Source: VYFG01 sp965213885
GTDB taxonomy: Bacteria > Pseudomonadota > Gammaproteobacteria > Arenicellales > Poriferihabitantaceae
Length of the DNA: 64,000 nt
NCBI GenBank assembly: GCA_965213885.1
Contig: OZ243919.1
Coordinates: forward strand, 868,001-932,000
Direction of reading: 5' to 3'
Shown: positions 43,177-52,274 of the stretch, in pieces
How the letters are laid out: the number at the start of each line of letters is the position of its first letter
How positions within the stretch are numbered: the stretch's first letter is position 1
The notes under the pieces: generated by a model
Databases searched by the model: none
Told to the model about the DNA's origin: nothing
Seen by the model: the letters and a program-made list of their open reading frames with translations, nothing else
Position numbers and translations under genes: made by a program

Positions 43177-44343
43177 TCAGCCGGCTCCGTTCAGGTTGGT
43201 CGCCTTGGATGCGCCCGCCTCCACCTTGTCGATGCAGCGCACCACCAGCTTGTTGAGCTCGTCGGGGTCCAGGGTAGTGATGTTGGACAGCCGGGAGTGG
43301 TGTATCAGTGCGGACAGGGCGGCGCCCATCTCGGATGCGGCGACCGCGGCCTTGTAGCCGTCCTTCATGACATCGATGAAGTAGGGATAGAACAGGTGGC
43401 CGGTGATCCTGGCGTCCCCCCGGCCGACGCCGTATTTTCCGCCGTAGTCCGGGTTGACGTTGGGATCGCCGAAATCCCCGGCGGTCTTCTTGGATTCCTC
43501 CTCGTCCAGGGGCAGGTGGATGAGGTACTGCTTGTTCTGGTACTGGTAGCAGGTCAGGGACCCCCCGGTGGAGAACCCCAGCGCGAAGGTCATGCTGGGG
43601 TCCATGTGAGGATTGTGGTTGCGGGTAAAGCGGTTGGTGATCTGCCTCAGGACCTCGTCGGAATACTCATCCGGATAGATTTCGGTGCCGAATTTCTCCA
43701 GCAGTTCATCATCGTTGCAGCAGACGATGACGTCGTTGTTGCCGATCCTCGGCTTGATGGTGTCGAAGCCGATGCCCGTGGGAATGATGATCTGCGGACC
43801 GAGATAGCTGTTGAGATAGCCGGGCGTCAGAATCGGGATGTCCTGGTCGGTCTTGAATCGGGCCTTGATTTCCGCATCCAGCGTATCGATGGGCGGATGC
43901 GGGGACACCAACAGGTAGGTCCGGTCATGGGCGTTGCCGTTGTAGCATTCCCTTGGTCCCCAGATGTGGGTATGGATCTGGACGATGTTGATGTCGTTGA
44001 AGACGTGCCTGTCGATTTCCTGCTGGGCGATGGAGGCGCGGTCGTCCGGCAGGAGGATCTTGAACTGGATATTCTGCTCGGTGGCGGCATAAAGGGCCAC
44101 CAGGCCGAGAAAGGCATTCATGGTGTTGCCGCCGGAGCAGGGCGCCTCTACGTTCTCCCTGGAAATGAAGTATTCCGGATGTTCCTCGTTGTCGAGGATC
44201 AGGCGGAAGCCGTCCTTGTCCTTGGTGACTTCCTGCAGGGGAATCTTGTTGTAGCGGAACTTGGGTATATCGACGAAATACTTGACGTAGTAGTCGTTGA
44301 CGGGCACGCCGATACCGCGCATTCTGCGTATGGGTCCGTTCAT
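43177..44343 (-). CDS. Unrecognised protein, possibly a hydrolase-associated family
   Basis: A 388-residue soluble protein that I do not recognise. Protein-like features: a Cys-rich early segment NVEAPCSGGNTMNAFLGLVA, an acidic, Asn/Ile-rich middle (VFNDINIVQIHTHIWGPREC) with two His, then GFDTIKPRIGNNDVIVCCND and HNPHMDPSMTFALGFSTGGS. No signal peptide or membrane segment is seen. ATG 44343 was chosen over a position 51 bases upstream. Next upstream on the same strand, 139 bases away, is the aspartoacylase-like gene; it may belong to the same pathway. Confidence 0.75.
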   Translation of the reverse strand: MNGPIRRMRGIGVPVNDYYVKYFVDIPKFRYNKIPLQEVTKDKDGFRLILDNEEHPEYFISRENVEAPCSGGNTMNAFLGLVALYAATEQNIQFKILLPDDRASIAQQEIDRHVFNDINIVQIHTHIWGPRECYNGNAHDRTYLLVSPHPPIDTLDAEIKARFKTDQDIPILTPGYLNSYLGPQIIIPTGIGFDTIKPRIGNNDVIVCCNDDELLEKFGTEIYPDEYSDEVLRQITNRFTRNHNPHMDPSMTFALGFSTGGSLTCYQYQNKQYLIHLPLDEEESKKTAGDFGDPNVNPDYGGKYGVGRGDARITGHLFYPYFIDVMKDGYKAAVAASEMGAALSALIHHSRLSNITTLDPDELNKLVVRCIDKVEAGASKATNLNGAG

Positions 44344-44482
44344 GATGTACCGCGGTCGTGTTGGATGAAGGGCATGCCGACAGTGTAGTGGCAAACCGCC
44401 CCGGCGCGCTGCAAAATGTTTTTATGTCGTCATCAACGGGCAGGGTGGGGGCCGGCAGGACCGGGGAACGCCCCGGAAGGAT

Positions 44483-45496
44483 TCAGTCCCCGGCCGGGGA
44501 GGGGGCTTCGGGGGTTATCTGCTCCATGAAGTAGCACAGGCAGTCGTGGCGGACCGCCGCCGGGTTCATGGTGTACATGGCGGGGACGAGCGGTCTCCGG
44601 GTGACGATGTGGTCGCCTTCCCGGTGGAGGTAATGCCAGGTGACATCCTCGTGATCCGGGTTGTCGACCCGCGGTGCGATGCCCTCCTTCGAGACCGCGA
44701 AGAGCGATCCCTCGGGCAGTTCCCGGAAATTCACCGCCTCGGTGCAGGAAAGTACCAGGGACGATTCCCCGGGTGTGCCCCCGAAGGAAAAGTCCACCCC
44801 GTCCGGCACATACACCCGTCCGAGCGACCGGTAGAGGGCCAGCGGGGCCGTGTCCGGCGCCGGCAGGCCGGGCAGGGCCAGGAGTTGTTCGAGGTAGGAC
44901 AGCGCATGCTCCTCGCAGCTCGGATCCCCCACGGGCCCCAGTTCCAGGGTGACCGCAGGGCAGCGGCCGCGGAAAGCCCGGGCGAGGGTGGTGGACGGCT
45001 CGACGACATATACCGCCTTGTCGGAAAACAGGCTAGCCAGGCCGAGGCATTCGGGGTCGAGCTCGGACACGAGGCTGTAGTGCGGGTTCATGCCGGTATT
45101 GTTGTGCAGGTCCACCACGGCGTGCAGGTTGTACCTCCCGAGGGCGTCCATGACCGAGGCGCTGAGCCGGGCCTCGTCCCCGGTGGCCTTGCGCCAGATG
45201 CGGTTGAAGTCCTGCTGGTGGGGCAGTTTGCGGACACCCGAGGCGGCGGCGGCAACGTTACCGATGAACAGGATCAGGCTGCGCGCGGGGACGGGATGCC
45301 TCGCAAGCAGCCTCCTGACGCCGTTCCAGCCGCTGGTCTCGTTGCCGTGCAGGAGCACGGAAACGAACAGCGGCGGCTCCTGTCTCCCCTGGATGTGGAC
45401 CATCGACGGCCCGCCGAGAGCCGCCTCGAGTTCGGTGGCGTCACGCTCCAGCAGGCCCCCGGGAAAGGCTTCCAGAATCCGGACTTCCACGGTCAA
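44483..45496 (-). CDS. Succinylglutamate desuccinylase/aspartoacylase-family protein
   Basis: A 337-residue zinc carboxypeptidase-like protein. VSVLLHGNETSGWNG holds the metal-binding H..E pair, and AVVDLHNNTGMNPHYSLVSE the third His; LARAFRGRCPAVTLELGPVG is also typical. These enzymes remove acyl groups from N-acyl-amino acids or trim peptides. It starts at TTG 45496, overlapping the stop of the GCS2-like gene by four bases, so they are coupled. GTG 45490 is an alternative start. Confidence 0.82.
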   Translation of the reverse strand: MTVEVRILEAFPGGLLERDATELEAALGGPSMVHIQGRQEPPLFVSVLLHGNETSGWNGVRRLLARHPVPARSLILFIGNVAAAASGVRKLPHQQDFNRIWRKATGDEARLSASVMDALGRYNLHAVVDLHNNTGMNPHYSLVSELDPECLGLASLFSDKAVYVVEPSTTLARAFRGRCPAVTLELGPVGDPSCEEHALSYLEQLLALPGLPAPDTAPLALYRSLGRVYVPDGVDFSFGGTPGESSLVLSCTEAVNFRELPEGSLFAVSKEGIAPRVDNPDHEDVTWHYLHREGDHIVTRRPLVPAMYTMNPAAVRHDCLCYFMEQITPEAPSPAGD

Positions 45497-46917
45497 AGCG
45501 GCCAACTGTGCACGGGCTTCCCGGATTCCTGGTGCGCCAGGTACGTCAGGGTGAGGCCGTTGAGATCGGGCCCGTTGAGGCCGACCCACCTGCGCTGCCA
45601 GGTGGCGCCGTTCTGCGACGTGTCCACCCGGTCGGCGATGATTCCCAGATACTCGCCGATCTCGGCGTTCGGGATATCCCGGCTTTCCAGCCCGCGCCTG
45701 GCCAGCGGCAGGAGCTCGTCCAGGATCAATGGGCGCATCGCGCATGCCCGCTCCCCCCCGGCGTCCGCCCACAGGATGCGGGCGTTGAGCCCGTAGCGTG
45801 CGGCGGTATAGAAATTGTCTCGCGCCTGGTCGAAGGTCAGCAATTCCTCCACCGGCCGGTCCCAGGTCCTGAGACCGTAGATCAGGCCGAAGTAGAAGGC
45901 GGCGTTGGCGATGCAGTCCCGGATGGTCGGCCCTGCCGGTACCACGCGATGTTCGATGCGCAGGTGCACCTGGCCATCGTGGTCGAAACCGATCAGCGGA
46001 CGGTTCCAACGCCACACGGTGCCGTTGTGGAAGCGTACGTGGTTGAACTTGTCGGGCGGCGTGTTCTGCAGGGCAGGGAGCAGTATGGGGTGCTCCCGCC
46101 GGTTGCGTTCGAAGATCTCCAGCAGGGAATCACGGACATAATCGTGACCAAAGCTCACCCTGGGCGGATAGCGCTCACCCGCGTCCACAGCCTGTTCAAA
46201 CAGCGGTATCCGCGTCTCGTCCCACAGCGCATGGCCGAACAGGAAGGGGGAGTTGGCGCTGGCGGCCACCATGGGGGCCGAAACCGCCAGGCTGGCGTTG
46301 AAGTCCCGCTTGGTGTTTTCCGGGCGGCACTGCAGATGAATCTGGAAGGACGTGGCGGCGGCTTCCATCATCACGTCCGCATGGACCAGGGACAGGTCCT
46401 GGTCGCCCCCGATCTCGATGGTGAACGGCAGGCCGTCGCGCATGGCCAGCAGCCGGTCGTTGAGGGAGTGGTACCGCACCATGTGGGACATGTAGTCGGA
46501 ATTGAGGAGGTCCTCGGTGATGGTAGGCAGTATGCCGATGCTGGCAATGTGGAGATCCATCGCCCTTGCCGCGCCGACGCAGCCGCTCCAGGTGGCCGAT
46601 AGCTCGTCGTGCAGCCGGCTGAACACGCGGCCCGACAGCGAGGAGGCGCTGCCGTTCAGCTCCACGTTGAAGGTGGCGAGTTCGGGCACCACCAGGGGAT
46701 CGTTGAGTGTAGCGAGAAAGTCGTCGTTGCGCGGCGCGGGGTTGCCGGCCGGGTCCACCAGCCAGGCTTCCAGCTCAAAGCCCGCCATGTTGCCGCGGTG
46801 GCTGAATTCGTGCCGCTCGAAATATTCGTGCAGTAGCGCGGTCTCGGCTTCCAGGCGTTCACGGAAGCCGCTGAAATGCTCGGCGTCGAAGTAGCGGCTG
46901 GAGATCTCGTCGCCCAT
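45493..46917 (-). CDS. Glutamate-cysteine ligase family 2 (GCS2)-like carboxylate-amine ligase
   Basis: A 474-residue GCS2-fold protein. GNMAGFELEAWLVDPAGNPA near the N-terminus carries the conserved Glu, followed by ATFNVELNGSASSLSG, IEIGGDQDLSLVHADVMMEA, HVRFHNGTVWRWNRPL and LRIEHRVVPAGPT. Related proteins include GshA-like EgtA and YbdK-type ligases that join Glu to an amine. Alone it does not show a substrate. The pairing with the aspartoacylase-like enzyme recurs in proteobacterial RimK clusters, but RimK is absent here. Confidence 0.85.
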   Translation of the reverse strand: MGDEISSRYFDAEHFSGFRERLEAETALLHEYFERHEFSHRGNMAGFELEAWLVDPAGNPAPRNDDFLATLNDPLVVPELATFNVELNGSASSLSGRVFSRLHDELSATWSGCVGAARAMDLHIASIGILPTITEDLLNSDYMSHMVRYHSLNDRLLAMRDGLPFTIEIGGDQDLSLVHADVMMEAAATSFQIHLQCRPENTKRDFNASLAVSAPMVAASANSPFLFGHALWDETRIPLFEQAVDAGERYPPRVSFGHDYVRDSLLEIFERNRREHPILLPALQNTPPDKFNHVRFHNGTVWRWNRPLIGFDHDGQVHLRIEHRVVPAGPTIRDCIANAAFYFGLIYGLRTWDRPVEELLTFDQARDNFYTAARYGLNARILWADAGGERACAMRPLILDELLPLARRGLESRDIPNAEIGEYLGIIADRVDTSQNGATWQRRWVGLNGPDLNGLTLTYLAHQESGKPVHSWPL

Positions 46918-47070
46918 GGAATGCCTACCTGCCCGGATGGCGGTATGATCGGGTCGGGTGATTCTACCGCCTTCGCGGCCGAAATAAGCAATCGCGCGGA
47001 CCGGGCGGCGGTGCCGGTTTTCGCCCGGTATCGGTGGTATGATGATCCGTGCCGCATACCAGTGTTTCCC

Positions 47071-48408
47071 ATGAACCCTCTGCGACCTTTCCGGAGACCG
47101 GGTGGTATCACCCGCCGACTGGCCCGCGTGGTGGTGCTGCAGCTGTTCTTCATCAGCGTGATCACCGCCCTCGGCGTGATCGTCGCGGCGCAGGTGGTGA
47201 ACGGGGTGCTGATGCGTACTGCCCTGGAGAGGGAGGCGGCCTACTTCTGGGAACAATACCGGGAAGACCCGTTCCACCCCCTGCCGAATACGGACAATCT
47301 GGTCGGCTATCTCCACGAGCCGGACGCCAATCATCCCGTGCCGGATTACCTGCTGGAGCGGGAGGAGGGATTCGGTCAGACCGAACTCGAGGGCAGGGAG
47401 GTGCTGATGCTGGTGGACCTGAAGGCGATCAACGGCCAGATCGTCACGCTCTACCTGATTTTCGATGTCGAGAGCGTGTCCGAGCTTTCGTTCTATTTCG
47501 GCGTGGTGCCCCTCATTCTGGTGCTGATCGTGATCTACCTGTCCGCCTGGGTGGCCTTCCGGCATTCACGCCAGGCGATCTCTCCGCTGGTTTCCCTGGC
47601 GGGGCACCTGCGCCGGTTCCATTCCGACCAGCAGCCCGAGGTGTCACTGGACATCCAGCGTCTCAAGACCAAGGACCCCGAAGACGAAATCAACATCCTG
47701 GTGGACTCTCTCAACGCCTTCACCGGAGAAATAAACGAACTGATACAGCGGGAGCGCCGCTTCACGAGGGACGTCAGCCATGAGCTTCGCACGCCCCTAT
47801 CCGTCATTCAGGGGTCCGCGGAACTGCTGACATCGTCGGAGGAACTGGACCGGGCCCAGAGGAAGACCGTGCAGCGGGTCCTGCGGACCGCCCGAGACAT
47901 GAATGCCCTGGTGGAGGCCCTGCTGCTGCTGGCTCGGGGCAGGCTGGAGGAATCCGAGTGCGAACAGGTCTCCATCAACGAGGTGGTGGGTGACCAGCTG
48001 GAACAGCTCAGGCTGACCCACAACCCCGATGACCGCCTGGTGGTGCAGGTGATCTACCGCCGCGTGGTGACGGTGACCGCCACCCGGCAACTGGTGGACG
48101 CGATCTGCGGCAACCTGTTGCGCAACGCGTTCAACTATACCCGGGAAGGCGACATCACGGTATTGCTGGACAGGGAATTCCTGGAGGTGAGCAACCGGGG
48201 AACGGTGGCCCGGCCCCCATCGGAGGACCAGTTGTTCGAACCCTTCGTCCGCGGCAGCGACAGCGGCGAGGTGGAAGGTCATGGCGTCGGACTCGATATT
48301 GTGCGGCGCCTGTGTGAACTCTACGACTGGAGCGTGGCCGGCCGGTACTCCCGCGGACGCGGCATGGTCTTTACCGTCCTGTTCGGGGCTGCGGACAAGG
48401 ACCGGTAA
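47071..48408 (+). CDS. Sensor histidine kinase
   Basis: A 445-residue kinase: membrane segments at about 20-45 and 150-175, a periplasmic loop between them, a HAMP-like region, then the HisKA domain with FTRDVSHELRTPLSVIQGSA (His at 237) and the HATPase domain with NLLRNAFNYT (N-box) and GHGVGLDIVRRL (G2 box). It would phosphorylate the response regulator encoded convergently at 48455-49144. Signal unknown. Confidence 0.9.
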   Translation: MNPLRPFRRPGGITRRLARVVVLQLFFISVITALGVIVAAQVVNGVLMRTALEREAAYFWEQYREDPFHPLPNTDNLVGYLHEPDANHPVPDYLLEREEGFGQTELEGREVLMLVDLKAINGQIVTLYLIFDVESVSELSFYFGVVPLILVLIVIYLSAWVAFRHSRQAISPLVSLAGHLRRFHSDQQPEVSLDIQRLKTKDPEDEINILVDSLNAFTGEINELIQRERRFTRDVSHELRTPLSVIQGSAELLTSSEELDRAQRKTVQRVLRTARDMNALVEALLLLARGRLEESECEQVSINEVVGDQLEQLRLTHNPDDRLVVQVIYRRVVTVTATRQLVDAICGNLLRNAFNYTREGDITVLLDREFLEVSNRGTVARPPSEDQLFEPFVRGSDSGEVEGHGVGLDIVRRLCELYDWSVAGRYSRGRGMVFTVLFGAADKDR

Positions 48409-48454
48409 CCGCCGGGCACGCCGGTCAGGGCGGCGGACAACCGCTGTCGGTCGC

Positions 48455-49144
48455 TCAGGTCAGGTCCAGCCGGAAGCCGACGCCCTTCACGGTCCGGATC
48501 ATGGTGGCGTCATCGGGCTCGAAAGGCTTGTCCAGGGCCTTCCTCAGGATATAGACGTGACTTCTGAGGGCGTCGCTGTCCGGGATGTCATCTCCCCACA
48601 ATTCGTGTTCGATGGCTTCCCGACTCACCACCGCGGGTGCCTCCCGCAGGAGGATGCGCAGGATCCTGAAGCCGGTGGGGGACAGGTCCAGCGGTCGGCC
48701 CCGGCGGGCCACCTCCCGGCTACGCGTGTCCACCATCAGGTCCCCGGCGATGATTCGCGTACTGGCGGTTTCGCCACGCTTCCGGCTTACCAGGGCGTTC
48801 ACCCGTGCCTTGAGCTCCTCGATCACGAACGGTTTCACCAGGTAATCGTCCGCCCCGTGCTCGAAACCGGTCAGCTTGTCCTCGATCCTGTCCCGGGCGG
48901 TCAGCATCAGTACCGGGGTGTCGATGCCGTGATCGTTGCGAAGGCGCCTGCAGACCGTGAGTCCATCGATGCCCGGCAGCATCAGGTCCAGCACGATGCA
49001 GTCGAACACCTGTTCCGTGGCAAGCCTGAGGGCTTCCGGCCCGTTGGCGGCATAGTCCATGGTGAAACCGGCGGTTTCCAGCGCCATCGAGATGGTTTCT
49101 GCGAGGTCCCTGTGGTCCTCTACCAACAGGACGGATCCCTTCAT
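48455..49144 (-). CDS. OmpR/PhoB-family response regulator
   Basis: A 229-residue regulator: receiver domain (1-120) with acidic pocket VEDH, the phospho-acceptor Asp 53 (FDCIVLDLMLPG) and KPF Lys, and a C-terminal winged helix (RSREVARRGRPLDLSPTGFR, ALRSHVYILRKALDKPF). It faces the kinase tail to tail, 46 bases apart, so the pair is not one operon, an unusual arrangement for a cognate pair. Confidence 0.9.
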   Translation of the reverse strand: MKGSVLLVEDHRDLAETISMALETAGFTMDYAANGPEALRLATEQVFDCIVLDLMLPGIDGLTVCRRLRNDHGIDTPVLMLTARDRIEDKLTGFEHGADDYLVKPFVIEELKARVNALVSRKRGETASTRIIAGDLMVDTRSREVARRGRPLDLSPTGFRILRILLREAPAVVSREAIEHELWGDDIPDSDALRSHVYILRKALDKPFEPDDATMIRTVKGVGFRLDLT

Positions 49145-49322
49145 CGGTACGTGTTCCTGGTGAAAATTTTCGGGTAAGCATGCGCTCTGAAGGTATTCTA
49201 TCGGTTCTCTTGCGGCGGGTGCCACCCATTCCATGCCCGGTGAGCGGCCCCCGGGATCGTGGCGGCGGGCACGCCGCAAGGGGGCGGCCGCAAACGCAAT
49301 ATCCGGCCACAGTCTGCCTGCC

Positions 49323-49661
49323 GATGCGCTGAAACCCTTCAACCGGCATGCGAGCCGGTTGTGCATCAGTTCGATCACGCTGGCGGAGCGGATGCATGGC
49401 GTGGAGAAGAGCGCAAGGCCGAATCATCACCGCGGGCAGGTCGAGGATTTCGTTTCTCGGATGGCGGTGCTGGAATACGGCAGCAGGGCGGCGCCCCACT
49501 ACGGTGATATTCTCGCGGGACTCAAGCGCCGGGGCATGATGATCGGGATCAACGACCTGTACATTGCGGGACATGCCAGGAGCGAGGGGATGACACTGGT
49601 TACCCATCACCTGAAAGAGTTTCGGCGCGTGGAAGGGCCTCTTCTGGAAAACTGGGTCTGA
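49323..49661 (+). pseudogene. VapC-type PIN toxin, N-terminus missing
   Basis: LCISSITLAERMHGVEKSAR, the SRMAVLEYGSRAAPHYGDIL segment, and IGINDLYIAGHARSEGMTLV with EGPLLENWV match tRNA(fMet)-specific VapC toxins. The first 25 or so residues, including the catalytic Asp of MLDTN, are absent; upstream in-frame sequence is unrelated. No antitoxin gene precedes it. A relic. Confidence 0.75.
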
Positions 49662-49966
49662 TTCCACTCATGAACTTCTGCTTTGCTTCACCGTTGTATT
49701 GGTTAGATGGTGCGGAGCTATTCAGGTTTGGATACCAACAATTGGGAGCCCTTGAGGTGTCCAGTCCGAAGGTTTGAAGGCTCGACCGTCTTTTCCCGAG
49801 TCCGGTCAGTATCCATCCAGTATCGATCACGACCACGCAGGCGTAGCTGCGAATGCCCGGATCGGGACGTGGAACGGTCGTATGGAACCCCTGGGGCTGG
49901 CGGGACATGCTTGGGCGACATGATCCATCAAGTATACTTGTCCTCCCGAAACCGGAACCCGGCCCC
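49662..49966. other. Intergenic region with promoter-like dyad
   Basis: 305 bases between the VapC relic and the XRE-cupin regulator. The only structured element noted is the palindrome at 49929-49940. Confidence 0.4.
49929..49940. promoter_or_regulatory. 12-base palindrome before the XRE-cupin gene
   Basis: CAAGTATACTTG is perfectly palindromic and lies 26 bases before the GTG start. Candidate autoregulatory operator. Confidence 0.5.
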
Positions 49967-50581
49967 GTGGAAAACTCCGATCCCTCGCGCTACGTGGCGG
50001 AAAACGCCCTGGAACTGGCCATCGGGCGGCAGGTGCGGGCATACCGAACGCGGCAGGGCATGACCGTGGCGGATCTGGCCCGCGGCTCCGGCCTGTCGCC
50101 GGGCATGCTTTCCAAGGTGGAAAACGGCCTGACCTCCCCCTCTCTGGCCACGCTCAACGGAATCGCCGCCGCGCTCCACGTGCCGGTCACCGCGCTGTTC
50201 CGTCTCTACGAGGAGACCCTGGAGGCCACGTTCGTGCCGTCGGGGGAGGGACTCACCATCGAGCGCCAGGGAACCCGTGCGGGCCACCAGTACCAGCTGC
50301 TCGGCCATTCCAGCGGGCAGTCTCCCATGGTGGAGCCCTACCTGGTGACGCTGACCGACGAATCCGAGATCTTCCCCCTGTTCCAGCATGAGGGCGTGGA
50401 ATTCATCCACCTGCTGGAGGGGGAGATGATCTACCGCCATGCCAGCCGGACCTATGCCATGAAACCCGGCGACTCCCTGTATTTCGACGCCGATGCTCCC
50501 CATGGCCCGGAACAACTGCAGACACTGCCGATCCGGATGCTCGCGGTGATCGTGGGGCGGCACGGGACGGAAACGGAATAA
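49967..50581 (+). CDS. XRE-family regulator with C-terminal cupin domain
   Basis: A 204-residue regulator. Residues 20-75 form the helix-turn-helix (AIGRQVRAYRTRQGMTVADL, SGLSPGMLSKVENGLTSPSL); residues 105-195 a cupin (EFIHLLEGEMIYRHASRTYA, LKPGDSLYFDADAPHGPEQL-like). GTG 49967 gives family length; an upstream in-frame ATG is less likely. It precedes the mgs operon by 94 bases with an inverted repeat between, and probably controls it in response to an amine or amino acid ligand. Confidence 0.85.
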   Translation: MENSDPSRYVAENALELAIGRQVRAYRTRQGMTVADLARGSGLSPGMLSKVENGLTSPSLATLNGIAAALHVPVTALFRLYEETLEATFVPSGEGLTIERQGTRAGHQYQLLGHSSGQSPMVEPYLVTLTDESEIFPLFQHEGVEFIHLLEGEMIYRHASRTYAMKPGDSLYFDADAPHGPEQLQTLPIRMLAVIVGRHGTETE

Positions 50582-50583
50582 TT

Positions 50584-50607
50584 CATGAAATTAAACTAAA
50601 TTTCATG
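50584..50607. promoter_or_regulatory. Inverted repeat between regulator and mgs operon
   Basis: Perfect arms CATGAAATT and AATTTCATG with a six-base spacer lie immediately after the regulator stop and 69 bases before mgsA. Suitable operator for the XRE-cupin protein. Confidence 0.6.
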
Positions 50608-50675
50608 TCAGTTGATTCGCCGGGTCCCCGGTGCTACCATCCGTGACCCATCCATTTTCCTGACAGACAGCAGCC

Positions 50676-51584
50676 ATGTGCGGAATCGTCGGGCTTTACT
50701 ACAAGAACCCGGACCTGGAGGGGCACCTTGGCGGGATGCTCTCCGACATGCTGATCCAGATGACCGACCGCGGCCCGGACAGCGCAGGTGTGGCCCTGTA
50801 CCACGAGCCCGCCCCTGCGGGATCGGTGAAGATCACCCTGCAGGCACCGGATGACGTCGACTGGGGCGTCGTTTCCGACGAACTCCGGGACGGACCCGGA
50901 TCCCGGTCCACGCTGACCCCGCTGGCCAACCACGCGGTGGTGGTGGCCGAAACCGACGGGGAGGCCGGCACCGACCGGATCGCCGCCTGGCTGGATGAAC
51001 GCTTCGGGGACATCCGTGTCACCAGCGTGGGCAGTGCCATCGAGATCTACAAGGAAAAGGGTTTTCCCGCCCGGGTCATCGACAAGTTCGCCCTCCGGGG
51101 AATGGCCGGCACCCATGCCCTTGGCCATACCCGCATGGCCACCGAAAGCGCGGTGACCACGGAGCACTCCCACCCGTTTTCCACCGGCAGGGACCTCTGC
51201 CTGGTGCACAATGGCTCCCTTTCCAACCACAACCGCTGGCGGGAGAAACTCCGCTACGAGGGCATCCGTTTCCAGACCGACAACGACAGCGAGGTGGCGG
51301 CGGGCTACCTGACCTGGCGGCTGGGCCAGGGCGCCGGTCTGAACGAGGCCCTCGAAGCCGCCATCGCCGACCTGGACGGCTTCTACACCTTCGCCATCGG
51401 CACCCGCGAAGGCTTCGCCGTGCTGCGCGATCCCATCGCCTGCAAGCCGGCAGTGCTGGCGGAGACCGAGGACTGGGTAGCGATGTCCTCGGAGTACCGC
51501 GCCATTGCCCAGCTCCCGGGCAGCGAGCACGCACGGATCTGGGAGCCTGACCCGGCCACCATCTACAGCTGGGAGAGGAACTGA
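50676..51584 (+). CDS. mgsA: N-methylglutamate synthase subunit A-like (GlxB-like) glutamine amidotransferase
   Basis: A 302-residue class II glutamine amidotransferase with the N-terminal nucleophile Cys2 (MCGIVGLYYKNPDLEG), DRGPDSAGVALY, GHTRMATES and SHPFSTGRDLCLVHNGSLSN. In MgsABC this subunit supplies amino groups from gamma-glutamylmethylamide; GlxB of rhizobia is the same family, so glutamate synthase-like alternatives exist. The stop is followed directly by mgsB. Confidence 0.85.
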   Translation: MCGIVGLYYKNPDLEGHLGGMLSDMLIQMTDRGPDSAGVALYHEPAPAGSVKITLQAPDDVDWGVVSDELRDGPGSRSTLTPLANHAVVVAETDGEAGTDRIAAWLDERFGDIRVTSVGSAIEIYKEKGFPARVIDKFALRGMAGTHALGHTRMATESAVTTEHSHPFSTGRDLCLVHNGSLSNHNRWREKLRYEGIRFQTDNDSEVAAGYLTWRLGQGAGLNEALEAAIADLDGFYTFAIGTREGFAVLRDPIACKPAVLAETEDWVAMSSEYRAIAQLPGSEHARIWEPDPATIYSWERN

Positions 51585-51585
51585 C

Positions 51586-52263
51586 ATGCCGTCATTCGAC
51601 CTCAAGGATGCCGGCGTCAGGGAACTCAACGCCTACCTGCACCGGGACGAATCCGCCGGCCAGGCCGTGACAGTGGAACATTCCGGTGGCAAGCACAACG
51701 TCGCTGCCGGTGCGATGCACGATACCCGGGTCGACATCCACGGCCATGTGGGGTACTACTGCGCCGGCATGAACGATCGCGCCCAGGTCACGGTACACGG
51801 CAACGCGGGCCCCGGCCTGGCGGAGAACATGATGGGCGGGGAAGTGCGCGTCCGGGGCAATGCCTCCCAGTATTGCGGCGCTACCGCCCACGGCGGCCTG
51901 CTCGTGGTGGAAGGCGATGCGGCGGCCCGCTGCGGCATCTCCATGAAGGGCGTCAATATCGTCGTCGGGGGGTCTATCGGGCACATGAGCGCGTTCATGG
52001 CGCAAAGCGGCATCCTGGTGGTCTGCGGCGACGCGGGGGACTCCCTGGGCGACTCCATCTACGAGGCCCGAATCTATGTCCGCGGACGGGTCTCGGGACT
52101 CGGGGCTGACTGCATCGAAAAGGAACTCGGCGACGGGCATGCCGCGGAACTCGCGGCCCTGCTGGAACGGGCGGGAATGGATTCCGACCCCTCCGGATTC
52201 CGCCGCTACGGCTCCGCCCGGCAGCTCTACAATTTCAGGATTGACAACGTCAGCGCGTATTGA
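51586..52263 (+). CDS. mgsB: N-methylglutamate synthase subunit B-like (GXGXG) protein
   Basis: A 225-residue protein made of the GXGXG repeat domain of glutamate synthase large subunits: VDIHGHVGYYCAGMNDRAQV, VRVRGNASQYCGATAHGGLL, GGSIGHMSAFMAQSG. The domain links the amidotransferase and FMN subunits structurally. It begins 2 bases after mgsA; mgsC begins 12 bases after its stop. Confidence 0.88.
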   Translation: MPSFDLKDAGVRELNAYLHRDESAGQAVTVEHSGGKHNVAAGAMHDTRVDIHGHVGYYCAGMNDRAQVTVHGNAGPGLAENMMGGEVRVRGNASQYCGATAHGGLLVVEGDAAARCGISMKGVNIVVGGSIGHMSAFMAQSGILVVCGDAGDSLGDSIYEARIYVRGRVSGLGADCIEKELGDGHAAELAALLERAGMDSDPSGFRRYGSARQLYNFRIDNVSAY

Positions 52264-52274
52264 GGTCTGCACCC

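Noticed and set aside
43297..44388. A 363-codon open frame opposite the unrecognised 388-residue gene
   Set aside because: The minus-strand protein has balanced composition and motif-like segments; the plus-strand one is Val/Gly/Asp-repetitive as expected for a shadow.
45497..46015. N-terminal extension of the aspartoacylase-like gene
   Set aside because: It overlaps the GCS2-like gene on the same strand in another frame and is composition-wise a shadow.
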